A DNA stretch of 64,000 bases from Burkholderia sp. Ac-20365 (lineage in GTDB: Bacteria; Pseudomonadota; Gammaproteobacteria; Burkholderiales; Burkholderiaceae). The position numbers were made by a program, and so were the translations under genes. The stretch lies in assembly GCF_017104715.1 (NCBI RefSeq), contig NZ_JAAGPI010000042.1:1-64000 (forward strand). Reading direction: 5' to 3'. Shown here in pieces: positions 1-9,426 of this stretch; position 1 is the stretch's first letter; each line of letters begins with the position of its first letter. The notes beneath the pieces were generated by a model. The model saw only the letters and a list, made by a program, of their open reading frames with translations. It did no database searches and was not told where the DNA came from.

Positions 1-2
1 TG

Positions 3-248
3 ATCGGCGGGATGCTCGGGGCGACGGCGATTGCCGTGTTCTTTATTCCGATGTTCTTCTACGTGCTGGAGACGATGTCGGAACGCTCGGAGAAGAAGAA
101 GGCCAAGAAGGCGGGCGATGTGCCGCCTTCTGCGCCGGGTCCGGGTTCAACGCCGGGAGAACCGCCGAAGGTGCCGCCGTCAGCGGGCGGCCCGAAGCCA
201 GGCGGCGGCCCGACCACCAACCCGTCCGCACCGCGCGAGGGCGACTGA
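3..248 (+). CDS. RND efflux permease, C-terminal end (partial)
   Basis: Only the last 81 codons are present; the gene begins before the window, and position 3 is the first complete codon. The visible part carries the end of a final transmembrane helix (GATAIAVFFIPMFFYVLE), in the style of HAE1-family RND drug/proton antiporters, followed by a basic KKAKK stretch and an unusually long Pro/Gly-rich tail of about 40 residues. The stop is one base before the next start, the usual arrangement of inner-membrane pump and outer-membrane channel. The family call rests on this helix plus the adjacent NodT-type gene; substrate cannot be deduced. Confidence 0.75.
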   Translation: MGGMLGATAIAVFFIPMFFYVLETMSERSEKKKAKKAGDVPPSAPGPGSTPGEPPKVPPSAGGPKPGGGPTTNPSAPREGD

Positions 249-249
249 C

Positions 250-1716
250 ATGCGCCGCGCCCTCGTTCTCTGCGTGCCGTGCGTGCTGCTGCTGGGCGGC
301 TGCCTGCTCGGGCCGAACTACTCGCGCCCGCCGCTCGACGTGCCCGCGACCTACCGCTTCCCGGACCACTACGCGGCCGACATCGCGAATACCGAATGGT
401 GGAAACAGTTCGACGACCCGGTGCTCAATGAGCTGATCACCACGGCACTCGCAAACAACAACGACGTGAAAGTCGCCGCCGCGCGCGTCGACCAGTTCCT
501 CGGCCAGTTCGTCACCACGCGCGCGGCGCTCCTGCCGCAGGTCAACGCGGGCTTCGACGCCGAACGTCAGCGTCTCTCGACGTCCTCGTCGCCGCTGCTC
601 GCGAACGTGCAGAACCCCGTGTTCAACACGTATCAGGTGGCGCTGTCGGCGTCGTGGGAGATTGACCTGTTCGGCCGCAACCGGCGGCTGACGGAATCCG
701 CACGCGCGAGCCTGCTGTCGACGGAAGAAGCGAAGCGCGGCACGGTCCTCACGCTGGTGTCGTCGGTGGCCTCGTCGTATATCAATCTGCGCAGTCTCGA
801 CCGGCAGCTGGAGATCGCGAAAGCGACTACAGACAGCCGCGCCGAATCCGTGCGTGTGTTCGAACTGCGCTTCAGGGGCGGCGAGGTGTCGCAGATGGAA
901 CTCGCGCAGAGCCAGTCCGAATACGAGGCATCGCGGGCGGCGATTCCGCAGCTCGAGGCACAGATCGCGCAGCAGGAAGACGCGCTCTCCGTGCTGCTCG
1001 GGCGCAATCCGGGCGACATCCTGCGCGGGCGCACGCTCGCCGAACTCGCGGCGCCGGCCGTGCCCGCCGGGCTGCCGTCGGATCTGCTCGAGCGGCGTCC
1101 GGACCTGCGCCAGGCCGAGCAGGATCTGGTGGCGGCGAACGCGCAGATCGGGGCCGCGAAGGCGCTGTATTTCCCGCAGATTTCGATCACGGGCCTGTTC
1201 GGCACGCAAAGCGGCCAGTTCTCGAAGCTCTTCACGGGGCCGGCGCGCGTGTGGTCGTTTGCGGGGTCGGTGACGCAGCCGATCTTCGAAGGCGGCGCGA
1301 TCGCCGGTCAGGTGAAACAGGCTGAGGCGGTGCAGCAGCAGGCGCTGTATTCGTATCGCAAGGCGATCCAGGTCGCGTTCCAGGAAGTCGACGATGCGCT
1401 GATCTCGTCGCAGAAGCTGCGCGAGCAGTTCGATGTGCAGGAGCGGCAGGTGCAGGCGCTGGCCACGTACGCGCATCTGGCAAGGCTGCGCTATGAGGGC
1501 GGCTACACGAGCTATATCGAGGTGCTCGATGCCGAGCGCAGTCTGTTCAACGCGCAGTTGAGCGAGACGCAGACGCAGGCGGGCGTGCTGGGGTCATACG
1601 TGAACCTGTACAAGGCGATGGGCGGCGGCTGGGTCGTCACGGCCGAAGGGCTGACGACGCAGTCGGCGCAGACGCAACAACCCGGCGGCGATGCCGCTGC
1701 GCAGAGTGCGAAATGA
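250..1716 (+). CDS. NodT-family outer-membrane efflux lipoprotein
   Basis: A 488-aa TolC-like channel of a tripartite RND pump. I chose the ATG at 250, one base after the permease stop, because it gives a lipoprotein signal peptide with lipobox LGGC (Cys18); upstream in-frame sequence lacks such a signal. Mature sequence begins LLGPNYSRPP, followed by the DVPATYRF stretch typical of NodT/OprM proteins and two OEP repeats (about residues 65-255 and 280-465), including the conserved ERRPDLRQAEQ motif. It should form the outer-membrane exit duct for the upstream permease. The 3' end overlaps the next gene by 4 bases (ATGA), suggesting one transcript continuing into pqiABC. Confidence 0.93.
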   Translation: MRRALVLCVPCVLLLGGCLLGPNYSRPPLDVPATYRFPDHYAADIANTEWWKQFDDPVLNELITTALANNNDVKVAAARVDQFLGQFVTTRAALLPQVNAGFDAERQRLSTSSSPLLANVQNPVFNTYQVALSASWEIDLFGRNRRLTESARASLLSTEEAKRGTVLTLVSSVASSYINLRSLDRQLEIAKATTDSRAESVRVFELRFRGGEVSQMELAQSQSEYEASRAAIPQLEAQIAQQEDALSVLLGRNPGDILRGRTLAELAAPAVPAGLPSDLLERRPDLRQAEQDLVAANAQIGAAKALYFPQISITGLFGTQSGQFSKLFTGPARVWSFAGSVTQPIFEGGAIAGQVKQAEAVQQQALYSYRKAIQVAFQEVDDALISSQKLREQFDVQERQVQALATYAHLARLRYEGGYTSYIEVLDAERSLFNAQLSETQTQAGVLGSYVNLYKAMGGGWVVTAEGLTTQSAQTQQPGGDAAAQSAK

Positions 1717-3062
1717 GCGATGCAGCCACTTCGACCTATCTCGGTCACGCTACCCGCACGCCTGTGATTGCCTGCCACGAGTGCGACCTGCTGCAGCGCG
1801 AGAGCGCCGTGCCGCCCGAAGGCGTGCTGCGCTGCTGCCGCTGCCGCGCGACGCTGTACCGGCATCACGCGAACAGTCTCGATCGCACGCTCGCTTATGC
1901 ACTCGCCGCCTGTGTGCTGTGGATCGTGTCGAACGGGTTTCCGATCGTCGGCCTCGCGGTGAACGGCGATCTCGTCGAGACGACGATGTTCGGCGCAGTA
2001 CGCGTGCTGTATCGGGACGGCATGTGGCCGCTGTCGGCGCTGATCTTCATCACGACAATACTGATGCCCGCATGCCAGGCGCTCGGCCTGGTGTGGCTGC
2101 TGCTGCCGTTGCGGCTCGGACGCATGCCGTATCGCGCGGACGCCGTGTTCCGCGGGCTGCGCGTCGCGCAGGAATGGGGCATGACGGAAGTGCTGATTCT
2201 CGGTCTGCTCGTCGCGCTGGTGAAGCTCGCGCATATCGCATCGGTGGTGACGGGGCCGGCGTTGTGGTCGTTCGGCGCCCTGATGCTGATGCTCGCGGCC
2301 GCCGCGTCCGCGTTCGATACGCGCGACCTGTGGGCACGCCTTGAAGGTGTCCCCGATGCCGGCCCCGCGTTCGATAGCGACACACCGTTCCCCGCTGAAA
2401 CGGCGGCGGCGTGCGGCCTCTCCGTGTGTCATGACTGCGGGCTGCTCGCGCGGATCCCGCGCTCGCAGGCACAAGACGAACGGGACGCGGCGAACCTGCA
2501 TGCCGCCGTGCACGTGCCTGCTCATCCCGCGCACTGCGCGCGTTGCGGCGCGCACCTGCATCTTCGCAAGCCTGACAGCCTCGCGCGCACGTGGGCGTTT
2601 CTGATCGCGGCGATCATCCTCTACATCCCCGCCAACGTGCTGCCCGTGATGGACACGAGTTCGCTGTTCGGCGCGCAGGAGGACACGATCATGAGCGGCG
2701 TCGTGTATCTGTGGACGTCGGGTTCCTGGCCGCTCGCCGTACTTGTGTTCATCGCCAGCATTGCGGTGCCGATGCTGAAGATTCTCGCCATCGGCTTTCT
2801 GGCTAGCTCGGCGAATTTCCACTCGACGTGGCAGCCGGAGCAGCGCGCCCGCATCTACCGGATCGTCGAGCTGGTCGGGCGCTGGTCGATGCTCGATATC
2901 TACGTGATCGCCGTGCTCACGGCCCTCGTACAGTTCAATGCGCTCGCTACCGTGCGCGCCGGTCCGGCAGCGATCGCGTTCGGCTCGGTCGTCGTGCTGA
3001 CGATGTTCGCCGCGCTGTCGTTCGATCCGCGCCTGACCTGGGACGCGAGGAAACCGGAATGA
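1713..3062 (+). CDS. pqiA: PqiA inner-membrane protein of intermembrane lipid transport
   Basis: This 449-aa protein has two PqiA halves. Each starts with a rubredoxin/zinc-ribbon-like cysteine set (CHECDLL with CCRCRATL in the first, CHDCGLL with HCARCGAHL in the second) followed by about four membrane helices. E. coli PqiA (about 417 aa) has the same architecture and works with PqiB and PqiC in an envelope-spanning lipid-transport assembly. Start ATG at 1713 overlaps the preceding stop; the stop overlaps pqiB by 4 bases. The cysteines and helices are read directly; transport function is family knowledge. Confidence 0.92.
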   Translation: MSDAATSTYLGHATRTPVIACHECDLLQRESAVPPEGVLRCCRCRATLYRHHANSLDRTLAYALAACVLWIVSNGFPIVGLAVNGDLVETTMFGAVRVLYRDGMWPLSALIFITTILMPACQALGLVWLLLPLRLGRMPYRADAVFRGLRVAQEWGMTEVLILGLLVALVKLAHIASVVTGPALWSFGALMLMLAAAASAFDTRDLWARLEGVPDAGPAFDSDTPFPAETAAACGLSVCHDCGLLARIPRSQAQDERDAANLHAAVHVPAHPAHCARCGAHLHLRKPDSLARTWAFLIAAIILYIPANVLPVMDTSSLFGAQEDTIMSGVVYLWTSGSWPLAVLVFIASIAVPMLKILAIGFLASSANFHSTWQPEQRARIYRIVELVGRWSMLDIYVIAVLTALVQFNALATVRAGPAAIAFGSVVVLTMFAALSFDPRLTWDARKPE

Positions 3063-4663
3063 GCCGGCCGCCCGAGCTGCCCGACGCGATCGCCGTGCCG
3101 CGCAAGCGCTGGCGTATCTCGTGGATCTGGCTCGTGCCCATCGTCGCCGTGCTGATCGGCGTGTGGCTCGCGGTACAGGCCGTGTTGTCGCAAGGGCCGA
3201 CCATCACGATCAGCTTCAAGACGGGCGAGGGGCTCGAAGCAGGCAAGACCAAAATCAAGTTCAAGGACGTCGACATCGGCGTCGTCAAGAAGGTGGCCTT
3301 GTCGAAGGACTATAAGCATGTCGTCGCGACCGCGGAACTCACGCGCGACGCCTCCGAGATGCTCGTCGACGATACGCGCTTCTGGGTCGAGCGGCCGCGC
3401 GTGGCGGGCGGCAACGTGTCGGGGATCGGTACGCTGCTGTCGGGCGCGTTCATCGGCATGGACATCGGTCATGCGAAGCACGAGCGCCACGACTATACGG
3501 GCCTCGAAACGCCGCCCGTGTTCGCGAGCGATGTGCCGGGCCGCGAGTTCGTGCTGAAAACGTCGAATCTCGCGTCGCTCGACGTCGGCTCGCCGGTGTA
3601 TTTCCGGCGCCTGCGCGTGGGGCAGGTGACGGCGTTCGAACTCGACAAGGACGGCGGTGGCATCACGCTGCGCATTTTCGTGAACGCGCCGTACGATCGC
3701 TACGTGAAGAACGATTCGCGCTTCTGGGAAGCGGGTGGCATCGACGTCTCGCTCGGCACGGAAGGCGTGAAGATCAACACGCAGTCGCTGGTGTCGATCC
3801 TGATCGGCGGGCTGGCGTTTGAAACTCCAGCGGCGTCGCTGGCGGAATCCGAAGCGCCGGCGCGCACGTCGTTCACACTCTTCGCGACGCGCGCCGACGC
3901 GTTGAAGGTGCAAGACCGTATCGTCGATACCTACGTGCTCAATTTCAAGGAATCGGTGCGTGGGCTGACGGTGGGTGCGCCCGTCGATTTCCGCGGCATC
4001 GTGCTTGGCGAGGTGTCGGCAATCTATACGCGCTTCGATCCCGTCACGAAACAGATCAGCATTCCCGTCGAGATCAAGTTCTATCCGGAGCGCTTCACGT
4101 CGCGCTATTCGGGCGACAAGCCAGGCAGCGGACGCGTGATGCGCGATCCGAAGGAGATCGCGGATTTCCTCGTGGCGCGCGGTTTCCGTGGACAGCTGAA
4201 GACAGGCAGCCTGCTGACGGGCCAGCTCTACGTCTCGTTCGATTTCTTCCCGCACGCGCAGAAGGCGAGCGTCGACTGGAGCCGCACGCCGGCCGAGTTG
4301 CCGACCGAGCCGAGCGGATTGCAGTCGCTGCAGGAATCAATCAACCGGATCATGGCGCGGATCGACAAACTGCCGCTCGAGCAGATCGGCAAGAACACGC
4401 AGCAGACACTCGCCGACGCGGGCGCGCTGATGCGGAGCCTCAACACGCAGGTCGTGCCGCAGGCGAAGAGCACGCTGTCGGCGGCGCAGGCCACGCTCAA
4501 CTCGGCGAACAGCGCGCTGGCGCCCGATTCGACGCTGCAGCAGGACACGAGTGACGCAATCCGCGAACTCGCGCGCACGGCCGCGTCGTTCCGCGCGCTC
4601 TCGGATTATCTGCAACGCCATCCGGAAGCGCTGCTGCGAGGCAAACAGGAGGACGCAAAGTGA
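3059..4663 (+). CDS. pqiB: PqiB MCE-domain protein
   Basis: This is a 534-aa periplasmic MCE protein with one N-terminal membrane anchor (about residues 19-42, WISW..VAVLIGVWLAVQAV). Three MCE repeats can be seen: near 45-135 (KTGEGLEAGKTKIKFKDV), 160-250 (LDVGSPVYFRRLRVGQV) and 285-385 (LTVGAPVDFRGIVLGEV). The C-terminal third is a predicted helical/coiled-coil stretch. Three MCE domains and this length match E. coli PqiB (546 aa), which forms a stacked hexameric tube bridging the periplasm. The ATG at 3059 overlaps the pqiA stop (ATGA), so translation is probably coupled. The longer reading frame upstream of 3059 is the shadow of pqiA. Confidence 0.92.
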   Translation: MSRPPELPDAIAVPRKRWRISWIWLVPIVAVLIGVWLAVQAVLSQGPTITISFKTGEGLEAGKTKIKFKDVDIGVVKKVALSKDYKHVVATAELTRDASEMLVDDTRFWVERPRVAGGNVSGIGTLLSGAFIGMDIGHAKHERHDYTGLETPPVFASDVPGREFVLKTSNLASLDVGSPVYFRRLRVGQVTAFELDKDGGGITLRIFVNAPYDRYVKNDSRFWEAGGIDVSLGTEGVKINTQSLVSILIGGLAFETPAASLAESEAPARTSFTLFATRADALKVQDRIVDTYVLNFKESVRGLTVGAPVDFRGIVLGEVSAIYTRFDPVTKQISIPVEIKFYPERFTSRYSGDKPGSGRVMRDPKEIADFLVARGFRGQLKTGSLLTGQLYVSFDFFPHAQKASVDWSRTPAELPTEPSGLQSLQESINRIMARIDKLPLEQIGKNTQQTLADAGALMRSLNTQVVPQAKSTLSAAQATLNSANSALAPDSTLQQDTSDAIRELARTAASFRALSDYLQRHPEALLRGKQEDAK

Positions 4664-5250
4664 AGCGATCGATGCTCCCGCGCGGCACATGTGTTTGCGT
4701 CGCGCTTATCCTCGCCGCGTGCAGTTCGCCGCGCTCGAACTTCTATACGCTGAGTCCCGATTCGACACTCGATACGTCGAGCGTGCCGTTGGGGGTATCG
4801 GTGGTGGTCGGGCCGGTCACAGTGCCCGAACTGGTCGACCGGCCGCAGCTCGTTACGCGCGTGTCAGGCAACGAGGTGAAGCTCAACGAGTTCTCGCGCT
4901 GGGGCGAGCCGCTCAAGAGCGGTGTCGCCGACGTGATCGCCGCTGACCTGACCCGCCTGCTCGGCTCGCCGCGCGTGTCGGTATCGTCTCAGACGGTGGC
5001 GGGCACGGAGGCGTGCCGCGTGCGCGTCGATATCGTGCAGTTCGATTCGATGCCGGGCGAAGCCGTCGCGGTGGACGCAATCTGGACGGTGCGTGTCGCG
5101 GGCCGCAAGGACTTGCTGACGGGCCGCTCGACGGTGCGCGAGCCGGTACAGGGCGCCGACGACGCGGCGCTCGTCGCCGCGCACAGCCGTGCGCTCGCGG
5201 CCGTGAGCCGCGACATCGCCGCGGCCATCCGGCGCTCGCCGCCGGGCTGA
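4660..5250 (+). CDS. pqiC: PqiC-type outer-membrane lipoprotein
   Basis: This 196-aa ABC-transport auxiliary lipoprotein (DUF330/PqiC family) has a signal peptide with lipobox LAAC (Cys21), followed by SSPRSNFYTLSP, the family's hallmark SxxxxYYTL-like opening. The middle holds the usual PQLVTR and NEFSRWGEPL motifs. In E. coli PqiC is the outer-membrane end of the PqiB tube. Start overlaps pqiB by 4 bases (ATGA), closing a pqiABC operon that appears to continue from the efflux genes. Confidence 0.9.
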   Translation: MKRSMLPRGTCVCVALILAACSSPRSNFYTLSPDSTLDTSSVPLGVSVVVGPVTVPELVDRPQLVTRVSGNEVKLNEFSRWGEPLKSGVADVIAADLTRLLGSPRVSVSSQTVAGTEACRVRVDIVQFDSMPGEAVAVDAIWTVRVAGRKDLLTGRSTVREPVQGADDAALVAAHSRALAAVSRDIAAAIRRSPPG

Positions 5251-5453
5251 TGCGCGCCGGTCGCTGCAAGGTCCGAGGCGGCCGCGCGGGCAGACTCTGT
5301 ACAATGGCCTGATCGACAACCGCGCGCATGGCTGCGATGCGGGCCATTCCTCGCCAGGCGGCGGCGCCCTGAAGCGCATGATTCCCGCCTGACTGCCCGT
5401 CGCAGACGACGCTGAACGCGTCGCGCCATGTGTGCCGCCTACGCTTTTCCGAC

Positions 5454-6239
5454 ATGGCCATCACCTACAAGACTCCCGAAGACATCGCGCGCCTGCGCAT
5501 CTCAGGCCGGCTCGCCGCCGACGTGCTCGCCATGATCGGCGAGCATGTGAAGCCAGGCATCTCGACGGGCGAACTCGACGCGATCTGCCACGACTACATC
5601 GTCAACACGCAGAAGGCGATCGCCGCGAACGTCGGCTATATGGGCTTTCCGAAGACGGTGTGCACGTCGGTGAATTCCGTCGTGTGCCACGGCATTCCCG
5701 ATCGCGGCGAAGTCCTCAAGGACGGCGACATCATCAATATCGACGTGGCCGTCATCAAGGACGGCTATTTCGGCGACACCAGCCGCATGTACACGGTCGG
5801 CGAGCCGAGCACCGTCGCGCGGCAACTGATCGACACGACCTATGAGGCGATGCTCGAAGGCATCCGCCAGGTGAAGCCGGGCGCGACGCTCGGCGACGTC
5901 GGTTATGCAATCCAGAAGATCGCGCAGCGTGAAGGCTTTTCGATCGTGCGCGACTACTGCGGCCACGGCATCGGCAAGGTCTATCACGAAGACCCGCAGG
6001 TCCTGCACTACGGCCAGCCGGGGCAGGGCGTGCGCCTGAAGCCGGGCATGGTCTTCACGATCGAGCCGATGATCAACGCGGGCCGCGCCGGCACGACGGT
6101 GATGCGCGACGGCTGGACGGTCGTCACCAAGGACCGCTCGTTGTCCGCGCAGTGGGAGCACATGGTTGCCGTCACAGACAACGGCTACGAGCTGCTCACG
6201 CCGTGGCCTGACGGCACGGGAAGCTACGAAGCGCCTTGA
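5454..6239 (+). CDS. map: Methionine aminopeptidase type I
   Basis: A 261-aa cytosolic metalloprotease that removes N-terminal methionine from nascent proteins. With start ATG 5454 (MAITYKTPEDI) the five metal ligands fall at Asp97 (INIDVAV), Asp108 (FGDTSR), His171 (CGHGIG), Glu204 (FTIEPM) and Glu235 (QWEHM), exactly the numbering of the E. coli enzyme. That agreement supports this start over the in-frame upstream ATG at 5430. It stands alone, about 200 bases after pqiC. Short MAP-I type, without the N-terminal zinc-finger extension. Confidence 0.97.
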   Translation: MAITYKTPEDIARLRISGRLAADVLAMIGEHVKPGISTGELDAICHDYIVNTQKAIAANVGYMGFPKTVCTSVNSVVCHGIPDRGEVLKDGDIINIDVAVIKDGYFGDTSRMYTVGEPSTVARQLIDTTYEAMLEGIRQVKPGATLGDVGYAIQKIAQREGFSIVRDYCGHGIGKVYHEDPQVLHYGQPGQGVRLKPGMVFTIEPMINAGRAGTTVMRDGWTVVTKDRSLSAQWEHMVAVTDNGYELLTPWPDGTGSYEAP

Positions 6240-6486
6240 TACGCATTGAAGCACTGCGGCACGCCGCTGGCCTGTATCGGCGCCAGCCGGCGTGGTCATT
6301 CGCAGCCGCCCGCGGCGTTGCAATGCAAAACGCCTGACAAGGCGCGTGCCGCTTTTGCGAGCCTGTGTCAACCCATGCGTGCTGGCTCGCACTGCGCCGA
6401 ATTAAAGATTTGACTCAAGCGTCGGTTCGGTTGAAGCTACGCGCTAGACCCCGATGACACAAGGGATTTAAGGGATTTTCGACCGC

Positions 6487-7038
6487 ATGAGTCCTTCACT
6501 GACCGTTCGCCGCATCGCAGCCGATCAGGGCGCCGTCTTCCGCGAGCTTCGTACCGCTTCGCTGCGCGAAGCGCCTTACGCGTTCGGCGAGACGCTCGAA
6601 GAAGCGCTGTCGGCCGATGCGTCCAGGTTCGAAGAGACGGCCGCGCGCCACGCCGCGTCCGCCACCTCGACCTCGTTCATCCTTTACACGGAAGGGCATC
6701 CCGCCGGTCTGATCGACGCGTGTTTCGAAGACGCGCCGTCGCACCGCGCGTTCGTCAGCGAGTTGTGGGTCGCGCCGGCCGTGCGCCATCTGCGTGGCGG
6801 GGAACTGCTGGTCAACACCGCCAGCGGCTGGCTTGCCGGAGCGGGCGCCGCGGAAATCTACGCGTGGATCGCCGACGAAAACCGTAACGCCATGCGCTTC
6901 TACGAACGCCTCGGCTTCGGCCCGACCGGCGAGCACGAACGCATTGCCCGCGCGCCCGACCAGTTCCAGACGCTGCTCGTGCGGCATGTGCCGCAGGAAG
7001 CGGCATCCGGCGACTTCACGCACGGGCAAACCGGCTAG
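6487..7038 (+). CDS. GNAT-family N-acetyltransferase
   Basis: A 183-aa protein with GNAT fold signatures: N-terminal VRRIAADQGAVFRELR, a central SELWVAPAVRHLRGGELLV segment that corresponds to motif A (acetyl-CoA pyrophosphate loop, here RHLRGG), and the C-terminal ENRNAMRFYERLGFGPTGE motif typical of amine/protein acetyltransferases. Substrate cannot be predicted. It is flanked by 247 bases upstream (nothing recognised) and 181 bases before minC. A short GC-rich inverted repeat (7103-7132, followed by TTTT) downstream may act as its terminator. Confidence 0.88.
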   Translation: MSPSLTVRRIAADQGAVFRELRTASLREAPYAFGETLEEALSADASRFEETAARHAASATSTSFILYTEGHPAGLIDACFEDAPSHRAFVSELWVAPAVRHLRGGELLVNTASGWLAGAGAAEIYAWIADENRNAMRFYERLGFGPTGEHERIARAPDQFQTLLVRHVPQEAASGDFTHGQTG

Positions 7039-7219
7039 CCACCTCCCTGGCCGTTTTCAACGCGCGCCGTTCGCGCACGTCTTTCCCACTTTTTGTCGAT
7101 CCATGCCGCCGCGGCAAGCACGTGCGCGGCATTTTCCTGTCGCGTGAAGACTTATTGGCAAAAAAGCTCACCGTTCGCCTGGACGCCTGTAAAATACGCA
7201 AAATTTTTTGCCGAACGCT

Positions 7220-8011
7220 ATGTCGCCCAGGAAATCGCCATTTTTTGAACTGCGCAGTGGCGCGGTCGACACGCTGCTGTTTGTCGTCAAGACGACCAAC
7301 CTCGAAGAGATGCGTGCCGAGCTGAACCGGCGCTTCGAGGCGACGCCCGAATTCTTCGCGAACGACACCGTGGCGATCGACGTGCGCCGTCTTGCAGAAA
7401 ACGAGCGCGTGCCGCTCGCGGATATCGCGAAGCTGCTGGACAGCGTGCGCATGCGTCCGATCGGCGTGGTCGCCGACAGCGCGCAGCACGCATGGGCGAA
7501 CGAGGCAGGGTTGCCGCTGCTCGATGCGCGCGACCCGCGTCCGGGCAAGGGCAGTGGCGATGAAAGCGGCGAAGCCACAGCTGCGACAAAAATAGAAGCG
7601 GTTCCCGCTCCCGCAACGCAGGTTGCGGAGCCGGCAGCATCGGACGCGACCGAACCCGTGCGCATCGGCACCTCGTCGCAGACCACGGTGATCGACAAGC
7701 CGCTGCGTTCCGGCCAGCGCATCTACGCGAAGGGCGATCTGGTCGTGCTCGGCATGGTGAGCAACGGCGCCGAAGTGATCGCGGAAGGCAACATCCATAT
7801 TTACGCGCCGTTGCGCGGCCGCGCGCTCGCGGGCGTGCACGGCAATCACGACGCGCGCATCTTCTGCACGTGCCTCGAACCGGAACTGATCTCGATCGCG
7901 GGCATCTACCGGACGACCGAGAACCCGCTGCCTGCCGACGTGCTCGGCAAGCCGGTGCAGATCTGGCTCGACGAAGAAAAACTGATGATCGAACCGCTGC
8001 GGCTCACCTGA
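7220..8011 (+). CDS. minC: Septum site-determining protein MinC
   Basis: This 263-aa FtsZ-polymerisation inhibitor has an N-terminal MinC_N domain at about 1-100 (FFELRSGAVDTLLFVVKT), an Ala/Glu-rich linker at about 115-150, and a C-terminal beta-helix at about 160-260 that includes RSGQRIYAKGDLVVLG and the hallmark GNIHIYAPLRGRALAGV. I used ATG 7220 (MSPRKSPFF) rather than the in-frame TTG at 7208. A TAAAAT element at 7190-7195 is a possible -10 box, but no good -35 is seen. First gene of minCDE; the MinD-bound form blocks polar Z-ring assembly. Confidence 0.97.
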   Translation: MSPRKSPFFELRSGAVDTLLFVVKTTNLEEMRAELNRRFEATPEFFANDTVAIDVRRLAENERVPLADIAKLLDSVRMRPIGVVADSAQHAWANEAGLPLLDARDPRPGKGSGDESGEATAATKIEAVPAPATQVAEPAASDATEPVRIGTSSQTTVIDKPLRSGQRIYAKGDLVVLGMVSNGAEVIAEGNIHIYAPLRGRALAGVHGNHDARIFCTCLEPELISIAGIYRTTENPLPADVLGKPVQIWLDEEKLMIEPLRLT

Positions 8012-8100
8012 CGCGTGGGCCGCGCATGCAGTGTGCGCGTCGCGCGATGGAACTCCCGCCGGACTCAATAGACGAATTGACGAACACAAGGTAAAGGGTA

Positions 8101-8916
8101 ATGGCAAAAATCATTGTGGTGACTTCGGGCAAGGGTGGCGTAGGCAAGACGACCACGAGCGCGAGCTTCGCCTCCGCGCTCGCATTGCGTGGCTCGAAAA
8201 CGGCAGTGATCGATTTCGACGTCGGTCTGCGCAATCTCGATCTCATCATGGGTTGCGAGCGTCGCGTGGTGTACGACCTGATCAACGTGATCCAGGGCGA
8301 AGCCAACCTCAATCAGGCGCTGATCAAGGACAAGAAGTGCGAGAACCTCTTCATCCTCCCGGCGTCGCAGACGCGCGATAAAGACGCGCTGACGATGGAA
8401 GGTGTCGAGAAGGTCATCAACGACCTGATCGCGATGGACTTCGAATACATCGTCTGCGATTCGCCGGCGGGCATCGAATCGGGCGCGCTGCTCGCGATGC
8501 ACTTCGCGGACGAAGCGCTGATCGTGACGAACCCGGAAGTGTCGTCGGTGCGCGACTCGGATCGCATTCTCGGCATTCTGTCGTCGAAGACGAAGCGTGC
8601 GATCGAAGGCAAGGAGCCGATCAAGGAACACCTGCTGATCACGCGCTACAACCCGAAGCGTGTGAGCGAAGGTGAAATGCTGTCGCTCACCGACATTCAG
8701 GAAATCCTGCGCATCGATCTGATCGGCGTGATTCCGGAATCGGAAGCCGTGCTGCACGCGTCGAACCAGGGCTTGCCGGCTGTGCACCTCGACGGCACGG
8801 ATGTCGCAGAAGCGTACAAGGATGTCGTGTCGCGTTTCCTTGGCGAGCAGAAGTCGCTTCGCTTTACCGATTACCAGAAGCCAGGCCTGCTGCAGCGCCT
8901 CTTCGGCACCAAGTAA
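8101..8916 (+). CDS. minD: Septum site-determining ATPase MinD
   Basis: This 271-aa ParA/MinD ATPase has a deviant Walker A GKGGVGKTT at residues 10-18 and a switch/Walker B-like YIVCDSPAGIE near 116-126. Its C-terminal amphipathic membrane-targeting helix (YQKPGLLQRLFG) is the MinD signature. It recruits MinC to the membrane at the poles and is released by MinE. An AAGG element lies just before the ATG. It sits 89 bases after minC and 14 before minE. Confidence 0.98.
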   Translation: MAKIIVVTSGKGGVGKTTTSASFASALALRGSKTAVIDFDVGLRNLDLIMGCERRVVYDLINVIQGEANLNQALIKDKKCENLFILPASQTRDKDALTMEGVEKVINDLIAMDFEYIVCDSPAGIESGALLAMHFADEALIVTNPEVSSVRDSDRILGILSSKTKRAIEGKEPIKEHLLITRYNPKRVSEGEMLSLTDIQEILRIDLIGVIPESEAVLHASNQGLPAVHLDGTDVAEAYKDVVSRFLGEQKSLRFTDYQKPGLLQRLFGTK

Positions 8917-8930
8917 GGGGGGCGCACGTG

Positions 8931-9185
8931 ATGTCGATTCTTTCCTTTTTGCTGGGCGAGAAGAAGAAGTCCGCGTCGATAGCGAAGGAACGCCTGCAGC
9001 TGATCATCGCGCATGAGCGCGTGGGCGGCAAAGCGCCCGCCGATTATCTGCCCGCGTTGCAACGTGAGCTCGTCGCTGTGATTTCGAAGTACGTGAAGAT
9101 TTCCGACGACGATATCCGCGTCAATCTCGAACGTCACGACGACCTCGAAGTGCTTGAGGTCAAGATCGAGATTCCGCAGGCTTGA
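8931..9185 (+). CDS. minE: Cell division topological specificity factor MinE
   Basis: An 84-aa protein beginning MSILSFLLGEKKKSA (membrane-targeting amphipathic start), then the anti-MinCD helix region (IAKERLQLIIAHER) and the dimerisation domain (VAVISKYVKISDDDIRV). I chose ATG 8931 over the adjacent in-frame GTG 8928 because of the AAGGGGGG ribosome-binding site at about 8915-8922. Length matches the family (about 80-90 aa). It stimulates MinD ATPase and drives pole-to-pole oscillation. Confidence 0.97.
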   Translation: MSILSFLLGEKKKSASIAKERLQLIIAHERVGGKAPADYLPALQRELVAVISKYVKISDDDIRVNLERHDDLEVLEVKIEIPQA

Positions 9186-9426
9186 TTGGTCCGTAGTCTG
9201 TAACTTTTCGTTCTCTCGCTTTTTCATCGTCTGATGCGCGCCGCTGTCTGAGGTGGCGCGCATCTGTCATGTCCGCGTTTTTGCGCGCGTCTCTGTCGTC
9301 TGAATCCCCCGAAATAATCCGTTGCACTTGAGGGCATGCCGTTACACGGCCACTGTCAGCGTTTTCGTCACCTCGCGCATTGAACTGGCAACGCCGTCAT
9401 TCGGTGCTGACACAAGGGGTGAAAAC

